This document shows positions 9,384 through 17,405 of a stretch of 64,000 bases of DNA, piece after piece (the stretch's first letter is position 1; every line of letters starts with the position of its first letter). Source of the DNA: Flavobacterium hydrocarbonoxydans (GTDB lineage Bacteria > Bacteroidota > Bacteroidia > Flavobacteriales > Flavobacteriaceae). Both the position numbers and the translations under genes were made by a program. The notes beneath the pieces are model-generated. The model did not search any database, was not told the DNA's origin, and saw nothing but the letters and a program-made list of their open reading frames with translations. The DNA lies in contig NZ_WSTB01000001.1 in the NCBI RefSeq assembly GCF_009789235.1, positions 496,001 to 560,000 on the forward strand, written 5' to 3'.

Positions 9384-10073
9384 TTAGTCTAAAATAAAAC
9401 TCACACTTACAGTAGCTGTAATTTCGATTTCTCCAATGGCTAAAGTTTCATTTGAAGCTCCGGAAGCATCCATAGATTCCGCTTTCATCGCCATATAAAC
9501 CGGTCTTGGAGGATACACTTGTGAATTATCAGTAATAGTAATCGCTTTACCAACTTTTTGTCCCAAAACTGACACATAATCTTCTGCCTTTGATTTAGCA
9601 TCTTTAATAGCTAATTTTCTGGCCTCTGATTGATATTGCGCTAATTTAGAAGATTCAAAAACAACATTATCAATACGATTGATACCTTGTTGTACCAGAC
9701 CTTCCATCAATTCATCGTATTTAGATAAATCTTTCACTACAATTTCTACTGTTTGCGTAGCATTGTAACTCGTTTTCTTTTTTTCGTAATCGTATATAGG
9801 ATTTAAAGAAACTTGTTTGGTTTTGAAATCTGCTGTTGGGATATTCATTTTTTTGATGAATTTCAAAACGGCATCCATTTTTTCGTCATTTTGCTTTTTT
9901 ACGTCTTTAGCATTATTTCCTTTGGTTTCTACTGTAGCCGAAATACAAACCTGATCTGGCGCTACTTTTACTTTACCCTCACCATTTGTATTAATTTGCG
10001 GAACTTGTTTGATCTCCTGACCGTAAGACATTGTCATAAAAATAATAGTTAAAAATAAGGCTAATTTTTTCAT
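9384..10073 (-). CDS. SIMPL-domain (DUF541) periplasmic protein
   Basis: The 229-residue exported protein has an N-terminal signal peptide (MKKLALFLTIIFMTMSYGQ). A SIMPL/DUF541 domain covers nearly all of the rest: the start INTNGEGKVKVAPDQVCISATVET, the central YNATQTVEIVVKDLSKYDELM and the end IGEIEITATVSVSFILD match the family layout. Members are oligomeric envelope proteins of uncertain function, some linked to oxidative stress or membrane integrity. It lies 54 bp downstream of the rhomboid gene on the same strand and may share its transcript. Its function here is not known. Confidence 0.88.
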   Translation of the reverse strand: MKKLALFLTIIFMTMSYGQEIKQVPQINTNGEGKVKVAPDQVCISATVETKGNNAKDVKKQNDEKMDAVLKFIKKMNIPTADFKTKQVSLNPIYDYEKKKTSYNATQTVEIVVKDLSKYDELMEGLVQQGINRIDNVVFESSKLAQYQSEARKLAIKDAKSKAEDYVSVLGQKVGKAITITDNSQVYPPRPVYMAMKAESMDASGASNETLAIGEIEITATVSVSFILD

Positions 10074-10127
10074 CTTGTATATATTTAAAATTTGTTTGAT
10101 TGAAGCTTTTCAAAAGTTATGCCAGCA

Positions 10128-10766
10128 TTATAATTTACCCAATTTTGCCATTGCAAAAAGTATCAAAATAGGGATTGCCAACAAAATAGTCATCAGGCTA
10201 TGATCAACCATTAAAGAAGGATTTTTTATCAGGGTAATCAAATAACCGCCTACAGCACCTCCAAAATGCGCCGTATGTCCAATGTTATCATTTTGGGCTT
10301 TCATTCCATAAATAGAATACAACAAATATAAAATCCCAAAAAGATAAGCCGGAATATCAATGACAAAATAAAGTCCGATTGTAGAGTTAGGTTCCAGCAA
10401 AATAGCCGAATATAAAACTCCTGTTACAGCTCCGGAAGCCCCTACAGCCCTATAACTGTAATCATTTTTGTGAAAAATCATAGTCAGCAGACTCCCGAAA
10501 ATTAAACTTCCAAAGTAAACCAGAGCAAACGAAAAATCACCAAGATAATCAATAACTGTTGGAGCAAAAAACCAAAGTGTCAGCATATTAAAAATCAAAT
10601 GCATCATATCAACATGTAAAAAACCCGATGAAAGCATTCGGATTTGTTCACCAGAACGTATACTACCCACATGAAACTCATATTTCCTAAAAAAAGCGTA
10701 ATCATTAAAACCTTTGTAGCTAAATAAAACATTAGCAACAATAATCCCTATCAAAATGGTATTCAT
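10128..10766 (-). CDS. Rhomboid-family intramembrane serine protease
   Basis: Integral-membrane protease that cuts transmembrane substrates. The 212-residue protein has about six hydrophobic helices. The catalytic serine lies in GASGAVTG (Ser111) and the catalytic histidine in AHFGG (His167), and the HxxxN pair of TM2 is His56-Asn60. All three elements expected of an active rhomboid are present, and the length is that of a compact six-helix bacterial form. It is divergent from the acyltransferase gene across 118 bp. No substrate can be named from the sequence. Confidence 0.93.
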   Translation of the reverse strand: MNTILIGIIVANVLFSYKGFNDYAFFRKYEFHVGSIRSGEQIRMLSSGFLHVDMMHLIFNMLTLWFFAPTVIDYLGDFSFALVYFGSLIFGSLLTMIFHKNDYSYRAVGASGAVTGVLYSAILLEPNSTIGLYFVIDIPAYLFGILYLLYSIYGMKAQNDNIGHTAHFGGAVGGYLITLIKNPSLMVDHSLMTILLAIPILILFAMAKLGKL

Positions 10767-10862
10767 ACAATATATTTAATGTGAAACGTAAATATAGTCA
10801 TTCTTCTTGTTTATCAAAAAATAGAACATTATCAAAAAGAGTCCATATATTCATTTTTACTT

Positions 10863-10870
10863 TATCTTTG
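10863..10870 (+). promoter_or_regulatory. Bacteroidota -7 box (TATCTTTG) for the acyltransferase gene
   Basis: Perfect TAnnTTTG match 14 bases before the ATG at 10885. No convincing TTG -33 box lies 17-23 bases upstream, so only the -7 half is supported. Confidence 0.45.
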
Positions 10871-10884
10871 TAAAAAAAAGATAC

Positions 10885-11754
10885 ATGCAATTTCTTGTTT
10901 ATATATTGGCCTACCCTATACTATGGCTTATCTCTATACTTCCATTTCGCATTTTTTACTTACTCTCAGATTTCATCTACTTTATCGTCTATTATATTTT
11001 AGGATACCGTAAAAAAGTGGTTCGTGAAAATATTGCCCTTACACTGCCTCATCTGAACAAAGCTGAGCAAAAAGAAATCGAAAAGAAATTTTATCAGCAC
11101 ATGTGCGATATGTTTCTGGAAATGATTAAAACCATGAATATTTCTTCTGCAGAAATGGAAAAAAGATTCTCGGTAACCAATATCGAAGTCATGAGAGAGT
11201 ATGAACAAAAAGGGAAAAGTATTGTTTTATTTGCCTCTCATTATGCCAGTTGGGAATGGCTTTTAAGTCTTACCCAAAAACTAAAATTCAGAGCTATTGG
11301 AGTTTATAAAAAAATTGCCAATCCATATTTTGATAAATTAGTTAGAAAAATCCGTACAAGATTCGATGCAGAACTGGTAGAAACTAAAAAAACAATTCCG
11401 TTGATGGCACAAAATCAGCGAGAAGGAATTTTATCTCTTTACGGTTTAGCAAGTGACCAGTCTCCAAAAATGGATCGCATTTTTCATTGGAAAGATTTTA
11501 TGGGAATCGAAGTTCCTGTTCATACCGGAGCCGAAATGCTGGCCAAAAAATACGATTTAAGTGTTTTATTTATTAAAGTAAAAAAAATAAAAAGAGGTTA
11601 TTACGAAGCAACCATTGTCCCTATTTGTGATAACCCAAAAGAATATGAAGATTTCGAAATAACTGAAATTTATTTAAAAGAAGTAGAAAAACAAATTTTA
11701 GAAGCTCCGGAATACTATTTATGGACTCATAAAAGATGGAAACACAGAAGATAA
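10885..11754 (+). CDS. Lysophospholipid/lipid A acyltransferase of the LpxL/HtrB family
   Basis: Inner-membrane enzyme that moves an acyl chain from acyl-ACP to a lipid A precursor or a related lipid. The 289-residue protein begins with a membrane anchor (about 1-40) and carries the family HX4E catalytic motif at His119-Glu124 (HYASWE). The later conserved blocks are present: SDQSP (about 194), the VHTGAEMLAKKYDL region and the terminal YYLWTHKRWK. The length is normal. It stands alone between a divergent rhomboid gene and its own terminator. The acceptor could be lipid A or an aminolipid typical of Flavobacteriia, and sequence alone does not decide. Confidence 0.9.
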   Translation: MQFLVYILAYPILWLISILPFRIFYLLSDFIYFIVYYILGYRKKVVRENIALTLPHLNKAEQKEIEKKFYQHMCDMFLEMIKTMNISSAEMEKRFSVTNIEVMREYEQKGKSIVLFASHYASWEWLLSLTQKLKFRAIGVYKKIANPYFDKLVRKIRTRFDAELVETKKTIPLMAQNQREGILSLYGLASDQSPKMDRIFHWKDFMGIEVPVHTGAEMLAKKYDLSVLFIKVKKIKRGYYEATIVPICDNPKEYEDFEITEIYLKEVEKQILEAPEYYLWTHKRWKHRR

Positions 11755-11767
11755 TACTTCTTCAAAA

Positions 11768-11806
11768 GAAAGTTCAAAAGACAGTAATTGTTTTTTGAAC
11801 TTTTTT
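11768..11806 (+). terminator. Rho-independent terminator after the acyltransferase gene
   Basis: Arms AAAGTTCAAAA and TTTTGAACTTT with a 13-nt loop and a T6 tail, 14 bases past the stop codon. Confidence 0.8.
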
Positions 11807-11840
11807 ATTTTAAATAAAACTGATTAGTTTTTGTAAAGTT

Positions 11841-11878
11841 TTTTTTGAATAATTAAATCAGGAAACATACTACATTTG
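11841..11878 (+). promoter_or_regulatory. Promoter of the GH128 gene (TTTG / TACATTTG)
   Basis: TTTG at 11844-11847 and a perfect TAnnTTTG box (TACATTTG) at 11871-11878 with a 23-nt spacer, 44 bases before the ATG. The spacing is at the long end of the known range. Confidence 0.55.
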
Positions 11879-11922
11879 AAGTATATTAGCCTATCCCCAA
11901 ATTTAACCCTAAATTTATATTT

Positions 11923-13407
11923 ATGATGAAAAAAATATGCTTCTTAGTACTTTTACCTTTTTTAATTTTTAACACTTACGCCCAAAGTCCAAAACGAGGA
12001 ATAGCCTACGGGAAACATTCGAAAGCAGATATATTAGCTTTAAAACCAGGAGTGTCCTGGTGGTACAACTGGAGCCCGGAACCCGAAGCGAATGTCAATC
12101 CTGATTACGAAGAAATCGGTGTAGAATTTGTACCCATGGTTTGGGGAAAAATTAGTGATGCCGATGTTCAGGCTTTCATCAATAAAATAAAACCCGGAGC
12201 TAAATATCTTTTGGCTTTTAATGAGCCTAACTTTAATGATGGTGCAAGACTCACACCTCAGGAAGCGGTAAATGCCTGGGTAAACGTAGAAAAAATCGCC
12301 GCTGCAAAAAATCTTGAAATCGTAAGTGCTTCGCCAGCATATAATGGCCCTGATAATTATGGAGGCTATAGTGATCCTTTGATTTGGCACAATCAGTTTT
12401 TTGCTTTATGCCCAACCTGCAAAGTGGATTATATCTCTTTTCATACTTATGATAATACCGCAGGTTCTGTTATTGGTGTTACCGGATTGCTTAAAAAATA
12501 CGGCAAACCAATTTGGGTAACCGAATTTGCCAACAGAGTCATTCAGACTGCTGATGAAAAAACGGCGTTTATGAAAGAAATCGTGAAGAGTTTTGAAAAC
12601 GATCCTGATATTTATCGTTATTCGTGGTTTACTGGCCGCGTTCCCATAACCTGGACAGACATGCTTGAAGGGCAATTATTAAGCACATCAAGCGGAGTTT
12701 TAAAACCTATCGGAACAGCTTATATAAACGAAACGTACTCGGCTAAAAAAATGAATGTTCCGGGTAGAATTACCGCCAATAAACACTATCGCCGAAAAGG
12801 AACTGGTTTACAAAACACAACCGATTCGGGAACCGTACAAAATGTAAATTTTATAAACGAAGGTGATTGGAATGAATTTATGCTGAATGTTGCAGAAGCC
12901 GGAACCTATGATTTGAGTTTTAGAGTAGCATCTGCCAGCATTGACGGAAAATTTGATATTCTGGTAAATGATGTTGTGGTAAAAACAGACGAAACCTTTT
13001 CTGCAACAGGTGGTGCACAAACTTTTACGGATAAAGTGGTTGCCGGTATTGCTTTGCCAAAAGGAGAAGTGTACCTGAAAATCAAATTCAAATCAAACGA
13101 AATGACTTTTAACTTTATTGATGTTTCCACTTCAAGTTTAGGAATGAATGATCCTAAATTAGAAGACGATTCCTTTTCAATTTATCCAAACCCAATTAAA
13201 AATCAAGCTACACTTCATATAAAATCAGCAACAACTGAACCTTTAAAAATAGCTATTATTGATTTGAAAGGAAATCTTTTTTTCACTTCTGAAGACTATT
13301 TTACCAATCAGGACATTAAAATCGGAGATAAACTTTCGACTGGAGTTTACATTGTGACAGCAACTTACGGATCCGTGAAAAAATCACTCAAAATCATAAA
13401 AAACTAA
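11923..13407 (+). CDS. GH128-like beta-1,3-glucanase with CBM6-like domain and T9SS sorting tail
   Basis: Secreted endo-glucanase-like enzyme exported through the type IX system. The 494-residue protein has a signal peptide (about 1-20). A GH128/Asl1-type barrel (about 24-255) starts KRGIAYGKHSKADILALKPGVSWWYNW. The catalytic glutamates are probably Glu101 in LAFNEPNF and Glu201 in WVTEFAN. A CBM6-like jelly-roll follows (about 270-405, NEGDWNEFMLNVAEAGTYDLSFRVAS). The final 75 residues are a type A sorting domain (FSIYPNPIKNQATLHIK ... KSLKIIKN). GH128 enzymes are known to act on beta-1,3-glucan, so it plausibly feeds the locus at 614-9223, from which it is split by three unrelated genes. 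It has its own promoter and terminator. Confidence 0.9.
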   Translation: MMKKICFLVLLPFLIFNTYAQSPKRGIAYGKHSKADILALKPGVSWWYNWSPEPEANVNPDYEEIGVEFVPMVWGKISDADVQAFINKIKPGAKYLLAFNEPNFNDGARLTPQEAVNAWVNVEKIAAAKNLEIVSASPAYNGPDNYGGYSDPLIWHNQFFALCPTCKVDYISFHTYDNTAGSVIGVTGLLKKYGKPIWVTEFANRVIQTADEKTAFMKEIVKSFENDPDIYRYSWFTGRVPITWTDMLEGQLLSTSSGVLKPIGTAYINETYSAKKMNVPGRITANKHYRRKGTGLQNTTDSGTVQNVNFINEGDWNEFMLNVAEAGTYDLSFRVASASIDGKFDILVNDVVVKTDETFSATGGAQTFTDKVVAGIALPKGEVYLKIKFKSNEMTFNFIDVSTSSLGMNDPKLEDDSFSIYPNPIKNQATLHIKSATTEPLKIAIIDLKGNLFFTSEDYFTNQDIKIGDKLSTGVYIVTATYGSVKKSLKIIKN

Positions 13408-13423
13408 AAATTAGTTCTAAAAA

Positions 13424-13466
13424 AAAAATACCTCTTTCAAAACTTATGAAAGAGGTATTTTTTTTT
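13424..13466. terminator. Bidirectional terminator between the GH128 gene and glmM
   Basis: Arms AAATACCTCTTTC and GAAAGAGGTATTT with A and T runs on both sides, so it can serve the two convergent genes. Confidence 0.88.
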
Positions 13467-13482
13467 AATGAAATTCAGAAGA

Positions 13483-14871
13483 TTAAATTCCGGCAATCAC
13501 TTTTATTTCATCTATAATTCGAAGTGCCAAAACATCTGCTTTTTCTTGCGAAGGGGCTTCTGTATAAATACGAATAATAGGTTCTGTGTTTGATTTTCTT
13601 AAATGTACCCATTCTGTAGCGAAATCAATTTTTACACCGTCAATTGTCGTAATATCTTCGTTTTTATATTTTTCTGTCATAGCAACCAAAATAGCATCAA
13701 CATCAATTTGCGGTGTTAATTCTATTTTATTTTTGCTCATATAATATTCCGGATAAGAAGCTCTCAATGCCGAAACCGACATTTTTTTCTGAGCCAAATG
13801 TGTCAGAAACAAAGCCACTCCTACCAAACTATCGCGACCGTAATGCAACTCAGGATAGATGATTCCGCCGTTTCCTTCGCCACCAATAATCGCATTATTT
13901 TTTTTCATTAATTCCACCACATTCACCTCACCTACTGCACTGGCTTCATAATTTCCGTTGTGAGCAACCGTTACATCACGCAAAGCACGTGAAGATGACA
14001 TGTTCGAAACCGTATTTCCAGGTGTTTTACCCAATACAAAATCGGCGCAGGCTACCAAAGTATATTCTTCACCAAACATTTCACCGTCTTCGCAAATAAA
14101 AGCCAAACGGTCAACATCTGGGTCAACGACAACTCCTAAATGCGCTTTTTCTTTCACCACCAATTCTGAAATATCAGTCAAATGTTCTTTTAAAGGTTCA
14201 GGATTGTGAGGAAAATGCCCGTTTGGTTCGCAGTATAATTTTACTACTTCAACGCCCATTAATTCTAATAATTTCGGAATAATAATTCCGCCAGAAGAAT
14301 TTACACCATCAACCACTACTTTAAATTTTGCTGCTTTTACAGCTTCAATATCCACCAATGGCAGGTTTAAAACTTCATCAATATGAATATCCATGTAAGC
14401 ATCATTTGAAGTAATTTCGCCCAAACTATCCACATCCGAGAAATTGAAAGCTTCAGCCTCAGCAATTTCAAGAATTTTCGCACCATCATCACCGCTCAAA
14501 AATTCCCCTTTTTCATTCAGTAATTTTAAAGCATTCCATTGTTTCGGATTGTGTGAAGCCGTCAAAATGATTCCGCCATCTGCTTTTTCTAATGGTACAG
14601 CAACTTCAACTGTTGGCGTAGTCGAAAGCCCTAAATCAATTACATTAATTCCTAAACCAATTAATGTATTGACAACCAAATTATGAATCATTGGTCCGGA
14701 AATTCTAGCATCACGACCAATTACAACGGTTAATTTTTCTTTTGAAGAATTATTTTTAAGAAAGGTTCCGTATGCCGAAGCAAATTTTACAGCATCAACA
14801 GGAGTCAGGTTATCTCCTACTTTTCCACCGATCGTTCCTCGTATTCCTGAAATAGATTTTATTAAAGTCAT
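13483..14871 (-). CDS. glmM: Phosphoglucosamine mutase-type phosphohexomutase
   Basis: Converts glucosamine-6-phosphate to glucosamine-1-phosphate on the way to UDP-GlcNAc, lipid A and peptidoglycan. The 462-residue cytoplasmic protein shows all four family sites. The phosphoserine loop is TASHNP (Ser106), the metal loop DPDVDR (250-255), the sugar loop GEGNGG (331-336), and a C-terminal phosphate-binding loop RKSNTEPIIRIYTEA. Flavobacterial genomes usually carry this as glmM. Phosphomannomutase/phosphoglucomutase activity cannot be excluded from motifs, as the superfamily shares them. It is convergent with the GH128 gene. Confidence 0.88.
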   Translation of the reverse strand: MTLIKSISGIRGTIGGKVGDNLTPVDAVKFASAYGTFLKNNSSKEKLTVVIGRDARISGPMIHNLVVNTLIGLGINVIDLGLSTTPTVEVAVPLEKADGGIILTASHNPKQWNALKLLNEKGEFLSGDDGAKILEIAEAEAFNFSDVDSLGEITSNDAYMDIHIDEVLNLPLVDIEAVKAAKFKVVVDGVNSSGGIIIPKLLELMGVEVVKLYCEPNGHFPHNPEPLKEHLTDISELVVKEKAHLGVVVDPDVDRLAFICEDGEMFGEEYTLVACADFVLGKTPGNTVSNMSSSRALRDVTVAHNGNYEASAVGEVNVVELMKKNNAIIGGEGNGGIIYPELHYGRDSLVGVALFLTHLAQKKMSVSALRASYPEYYMSKNKIELTPQIDVDAILVAMTEKYKNEDITTIDGVKIDFATEWVHLRKSNTEPIIRIYTEAPSQEKADVLALRIIDEIKVIAGI

Positions 14872-14914
14872 TTTTCTGAGTTATGGTTATTGTTTTACAA
14901 ATATAATAGTTGCT

Positions 14915-15046
14915 GAGTAACTAAGCTTCTAAGTTGCTAAGATTTTTATGAATACTAAATTTTATAACAACTCAATTTATGAAAGAAATTTTATACATTT
15001 ACGAAAGTAAACCAAGCCTATTAGCCTCTAAGAAGCTTAGTAACTC
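14915..15046. repeat. Imperfect inverted-repeat element filling the glmM-acpH intergenic gap
   Basis: A 26-bp left arm (14915-14940, GAGTAACTAAGCTTC...) pairs with the right arm (15021-15046) at 22 of 26 positions, separated by 80 bp. The right arm ends 8 bases before the ATG of the next gene. It is probably a non-autonomous mobile element. Any promoter for either neighbour must lie inside or beside it. Confidence 0.65.
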
Positions 15047-15054
15047 CAAAAACA

Positions 15055-15639
15055 ATGAATTTTTTAGCGCACATTTATCTGTCTGGTGACAATGATTTAA
15101 TCAAAATTGGCAATTTTATGGCCGATGGTATTCGGGGAAAACAGTTCGAGCATTTTCCTGAAGAGGTACAAAAAGGAATCATTCTGCACCGCGCAATTGA
15201 TACTTATACCGATTCGCACGACATTTTTAGACAAAGCACTAAAAGATTACACGAAAAATACCACCATTATGCCGGCGTAATTGTAGATATTGTTTACGAT
15301 CATTTTTTGGCCAAAAACTGGACAAAATATTCAGATGAAAATCTGGATGATTTTATCAATAGATTCTACCAGTCATTACACGAAAATTACGACATCCTGA
15401 CCGAAAAAACGCAGGGTATGATGCCTTATATGATTGAAAACAACTGGCTTTCGAGTTATCAGACTGTTGATGGAATTCACAAAATTTTGACTCAGATGGA
15501 CAGACGTTCCAAAAATGAATCGAAAATGCAATTTGCCAGCGAAGAATTAAAAGAATTTTACGCCGAATTTGAACAGGAATTTACGTTGTTTTTTGAAGAT
15601 TTAAGACAGCATTCCAAACAAAAATTACTCTCTTTATGA
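15055..15639 (+). CDS. Acyl carrier protein phosphodiesterase-like protein (AcpH family)
   Basis: Members hydrolyse 4'-phosphopantetheine from acyl carrier protein; they fold as a divergent HD-type phosphohydrolase. The 194-residue protein begins with the family signature MNFLAHIYLSG, continues with IGNFMADGIRGK and has the metal-region block GIILHRAIDTYTDSH. HHYAGVIVDIVYDHFLAKNW follows with further conserved His/Asp residues. Its stop overlaps the start of the gamma-glutamyltransferase gene by 4 bases (ATGA), so the two are translationally coupled. The family assignment is good; whether ACP is the true substrate in Bacteroidota is unproven. Confidence 0.85.
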   Translation: MNFLAHIYLSGDNDLIKIGNFMADGIRGKQFEHFPEEVQKGIILHRAIDTYTDSHDIFRQSTKRLHEKYHHYAGVIVDIVYDHFLAKNWTKYSDENLDDFINRFYQSLHENYDILTEKTQGMMPYMIENNWLSSYQTVDGIHKILTQMDRRSKNESKMQFASEELKEFYAEFEQEFTLFFEDLRQHSKQKLLSL

Positions 15640-17321
15640 AGAAGATTACACTTTTTATCAGCTTTATTTCTATTAGTTGTTTTGCACAACAAACTCCAAT
15701 AAAACCAACCGGATTAGTTGTTACCAAAGCCATGGTCGTTTCTGCACGTGAGGAGGCGTCAAAAATTGGTGTCGATATTATGAAAAAAGGCGGAAATGCT
15801 TTTGATGCCATGGTGGGTACCGAATTGGCTTTGGCAGTAGCCTTTCCGTTTGCAGGAAATATTGGTGGTGGTGGTTTTATGGTGTATAGAAAAGCAAATG
15901 GCGAAGTGGGTTCTATCGATTATCGTGAAAAAGCACCATTGGCTGCCACAAAAGATATGTTTCTAGATAAAGATGGAAATGTCATTAAAGGAAAAAGTAC
16001 CGAAACCGCTCTTGCTATTGGTATTCCTGGTACAGTTGCCGGAGTTTTTGCTGTGCATAAAAAATTGGGTAAATTACCGATGTCAGAAATTCTAAAACCA
16101 GTTATTGCTCTTGCCGAAAAAGGTGTTATTGTAACCGAAAAGCAGGAAAGAAGCATGAACGCTTATCGTGGAGCTATCGTAAAAATTAATGGCCCGAAAA
16201 CACTTTTGGCTACAGAATTCAAAAAAAATGATACTATAAAATATCTGGCTCTTGCCGAAACTTTAAAACGAATTTTAAAAAACGGAAGAGACGAATTTTA
16301 TAAAGGAAAAACAGCTAAAATATTAGTAGATTATCTTCAAAAAAGAGGTGGAATCATTACAATGAAAGATTTGGCAAAATATGAAGCCAAATGGAGAAAA
16401 CCACTTCAGTTTGATTATAAAGATTTAAAAATTACCTCGATGTCTCCACCAAGCAGTGGCGGAATTTGTCTGGCACAAATCCTGAAAATGATTGAACCTT
16501 ATGACTTAGCCCAAATGGGACATAATACTCCAGAAGCAATTCAGGTAATTGTTGAAGCCGAAAGAAGAGCTTACGCGGATAGAAGTCAGTTTTTAGGCGA
16601 CCCGGATTTTGTGAAAATTCCGGTAAAAGCTTTATTAGACGATGCTTATTTAAAAGACAGAATGTCAACTTTTAATGTTGAAAAAGCCAGTTTATCATCA
16701 GAAATAAAAGAAGGAAAAGTAAATTATAACGAAAGTTTAGAAACCACCCACTACTCTATTGTAGATGCAGACGGAAATGCCGTTGCAGCCACAACCACTA
16801 TCAATGACGGTTATGGTTCTAAATATTATTGCGACGAATTAGGTTTCTTTTTAAACAACGAAATGGACGATTTTAGTGCTAAACCTGGTTCTCCAAATAT
16901 GTTTGGATTAGTAGGAAACGAAGCCAACAGCATCGCTCCACAAAAAAGAATGCTGAGCTCAATGACACCAACTATTGTGGAGAAAGACGGAAAACTTTTT
17001 ATGGTTTTAGGTTCTCCAGGAGGTTCAACCATTATTACAACCGTTTTACAGGCGATTCTAAATGTTCGCGAATACAATTTGAGTATGCAGGAAGCGGTAA
17101 ATGCGCCTCGCTTTCATCATCAATGGCTGCCAGATTTGATTACTTTTGAGCCCGATACTTTCAGTCCAAAAACGATTGATTCATTAAAAGCGAAAGGGTA
17201 TTTAATCAATGAAAAAGCAACTCCCGTAATCGGAAAATTGGATGCCATTTTGGTTTTGCCCAACAATTCACTTGAAGGAGGAGCTGATTTTAGAGGCGAT
17301 GATACCGCAGTTGGTTTTTAA
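15636..17321 (+). CDS. ggt: Gamma-glutamyltransferase (glutathione hydrolase)
   Basis: Periplasmic N-terminal nucleophile hydrolase that cleaves gamma-glutamyl bonds, for example in glutathione. The 561-residue precursor has a signal peptide (MKKITLFISFISISCFAQ) and is expected to self-cleave before Thr370 in the motif ETTHYSIVD. Further signatures are GGNAFDAMVGTELALAVAFP near the N terminus, the SPPSSGG block, and the GSPGGS oxyanion loop in the small subunit. The length is typical. It is translationally coupled to the AcpH-like gene by ATGA overlap. Confidence 0.95.
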   Translation: MKKITLFISFISISCFAQQTPIKPTGLVVTKAMVVSAREEASKIGVDIMKKGGNAFDAMVGTELALAVAFPFAGNIGGGGFMVYRKANGEVGSIDYREKAPLAATKDMFLDKDGNVIKGKSTETALAIGIPGTVAGVFAVHKKLGKLPMSEILKPVIALAEKGVIVTEKQERSMNAYRGAIVKINGPKTLLATEFKKNDTIKYLALAETLKRILKNGRDEFYKGKTAKILVDYLQKRGGIITMKDLAKYEAKWRKPLQFDYKDLKITSMSPPSSGGICLAQILKMIEPYDLAQMGHNTPEAIQVIVEAERRAYADRSQFLGDPDFVKIPVKALLDDAYLKDRMSTFNVEKASLSSEIKEGKVNYNESLETTHYSIVDADGNAVAATTTINDGYGSKYYCDELGFFLNNEMDDFSAKPGSPNMFGLVGNEANSIAPQKRMLSSMTPTIVEKDGKLFMVLGSPGGSTIITTVLQAILNVREYNLSMQEAVNAPRFHHQWLPDLITFEPDTFSPKTIDSLKAKGYLINEKATPVIGKLDAILVLPNNSLEGGADFRGDDTAVGF

Positions 17322-17370
17322 CGCCGGAAAGATTTATGAATTAAATCGGGTACTTTTAAATGTTATGAGT

Positions 17371-17378
17371 TAAATTTG
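17371..17378 (+). promoter_or_regulatory. Bacteroidota -7 box (TAAATTTG) for the ClC gene
   Basis: Perfect TAnnTTTG match 27 bases before the ATG at 17406. No clear TTG box is seen at the right distance upstream. Confidence 0.4.
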
Positions 17379-17405
17379 CATTAGACCAAACTTTATTAAA
17401 AAATA

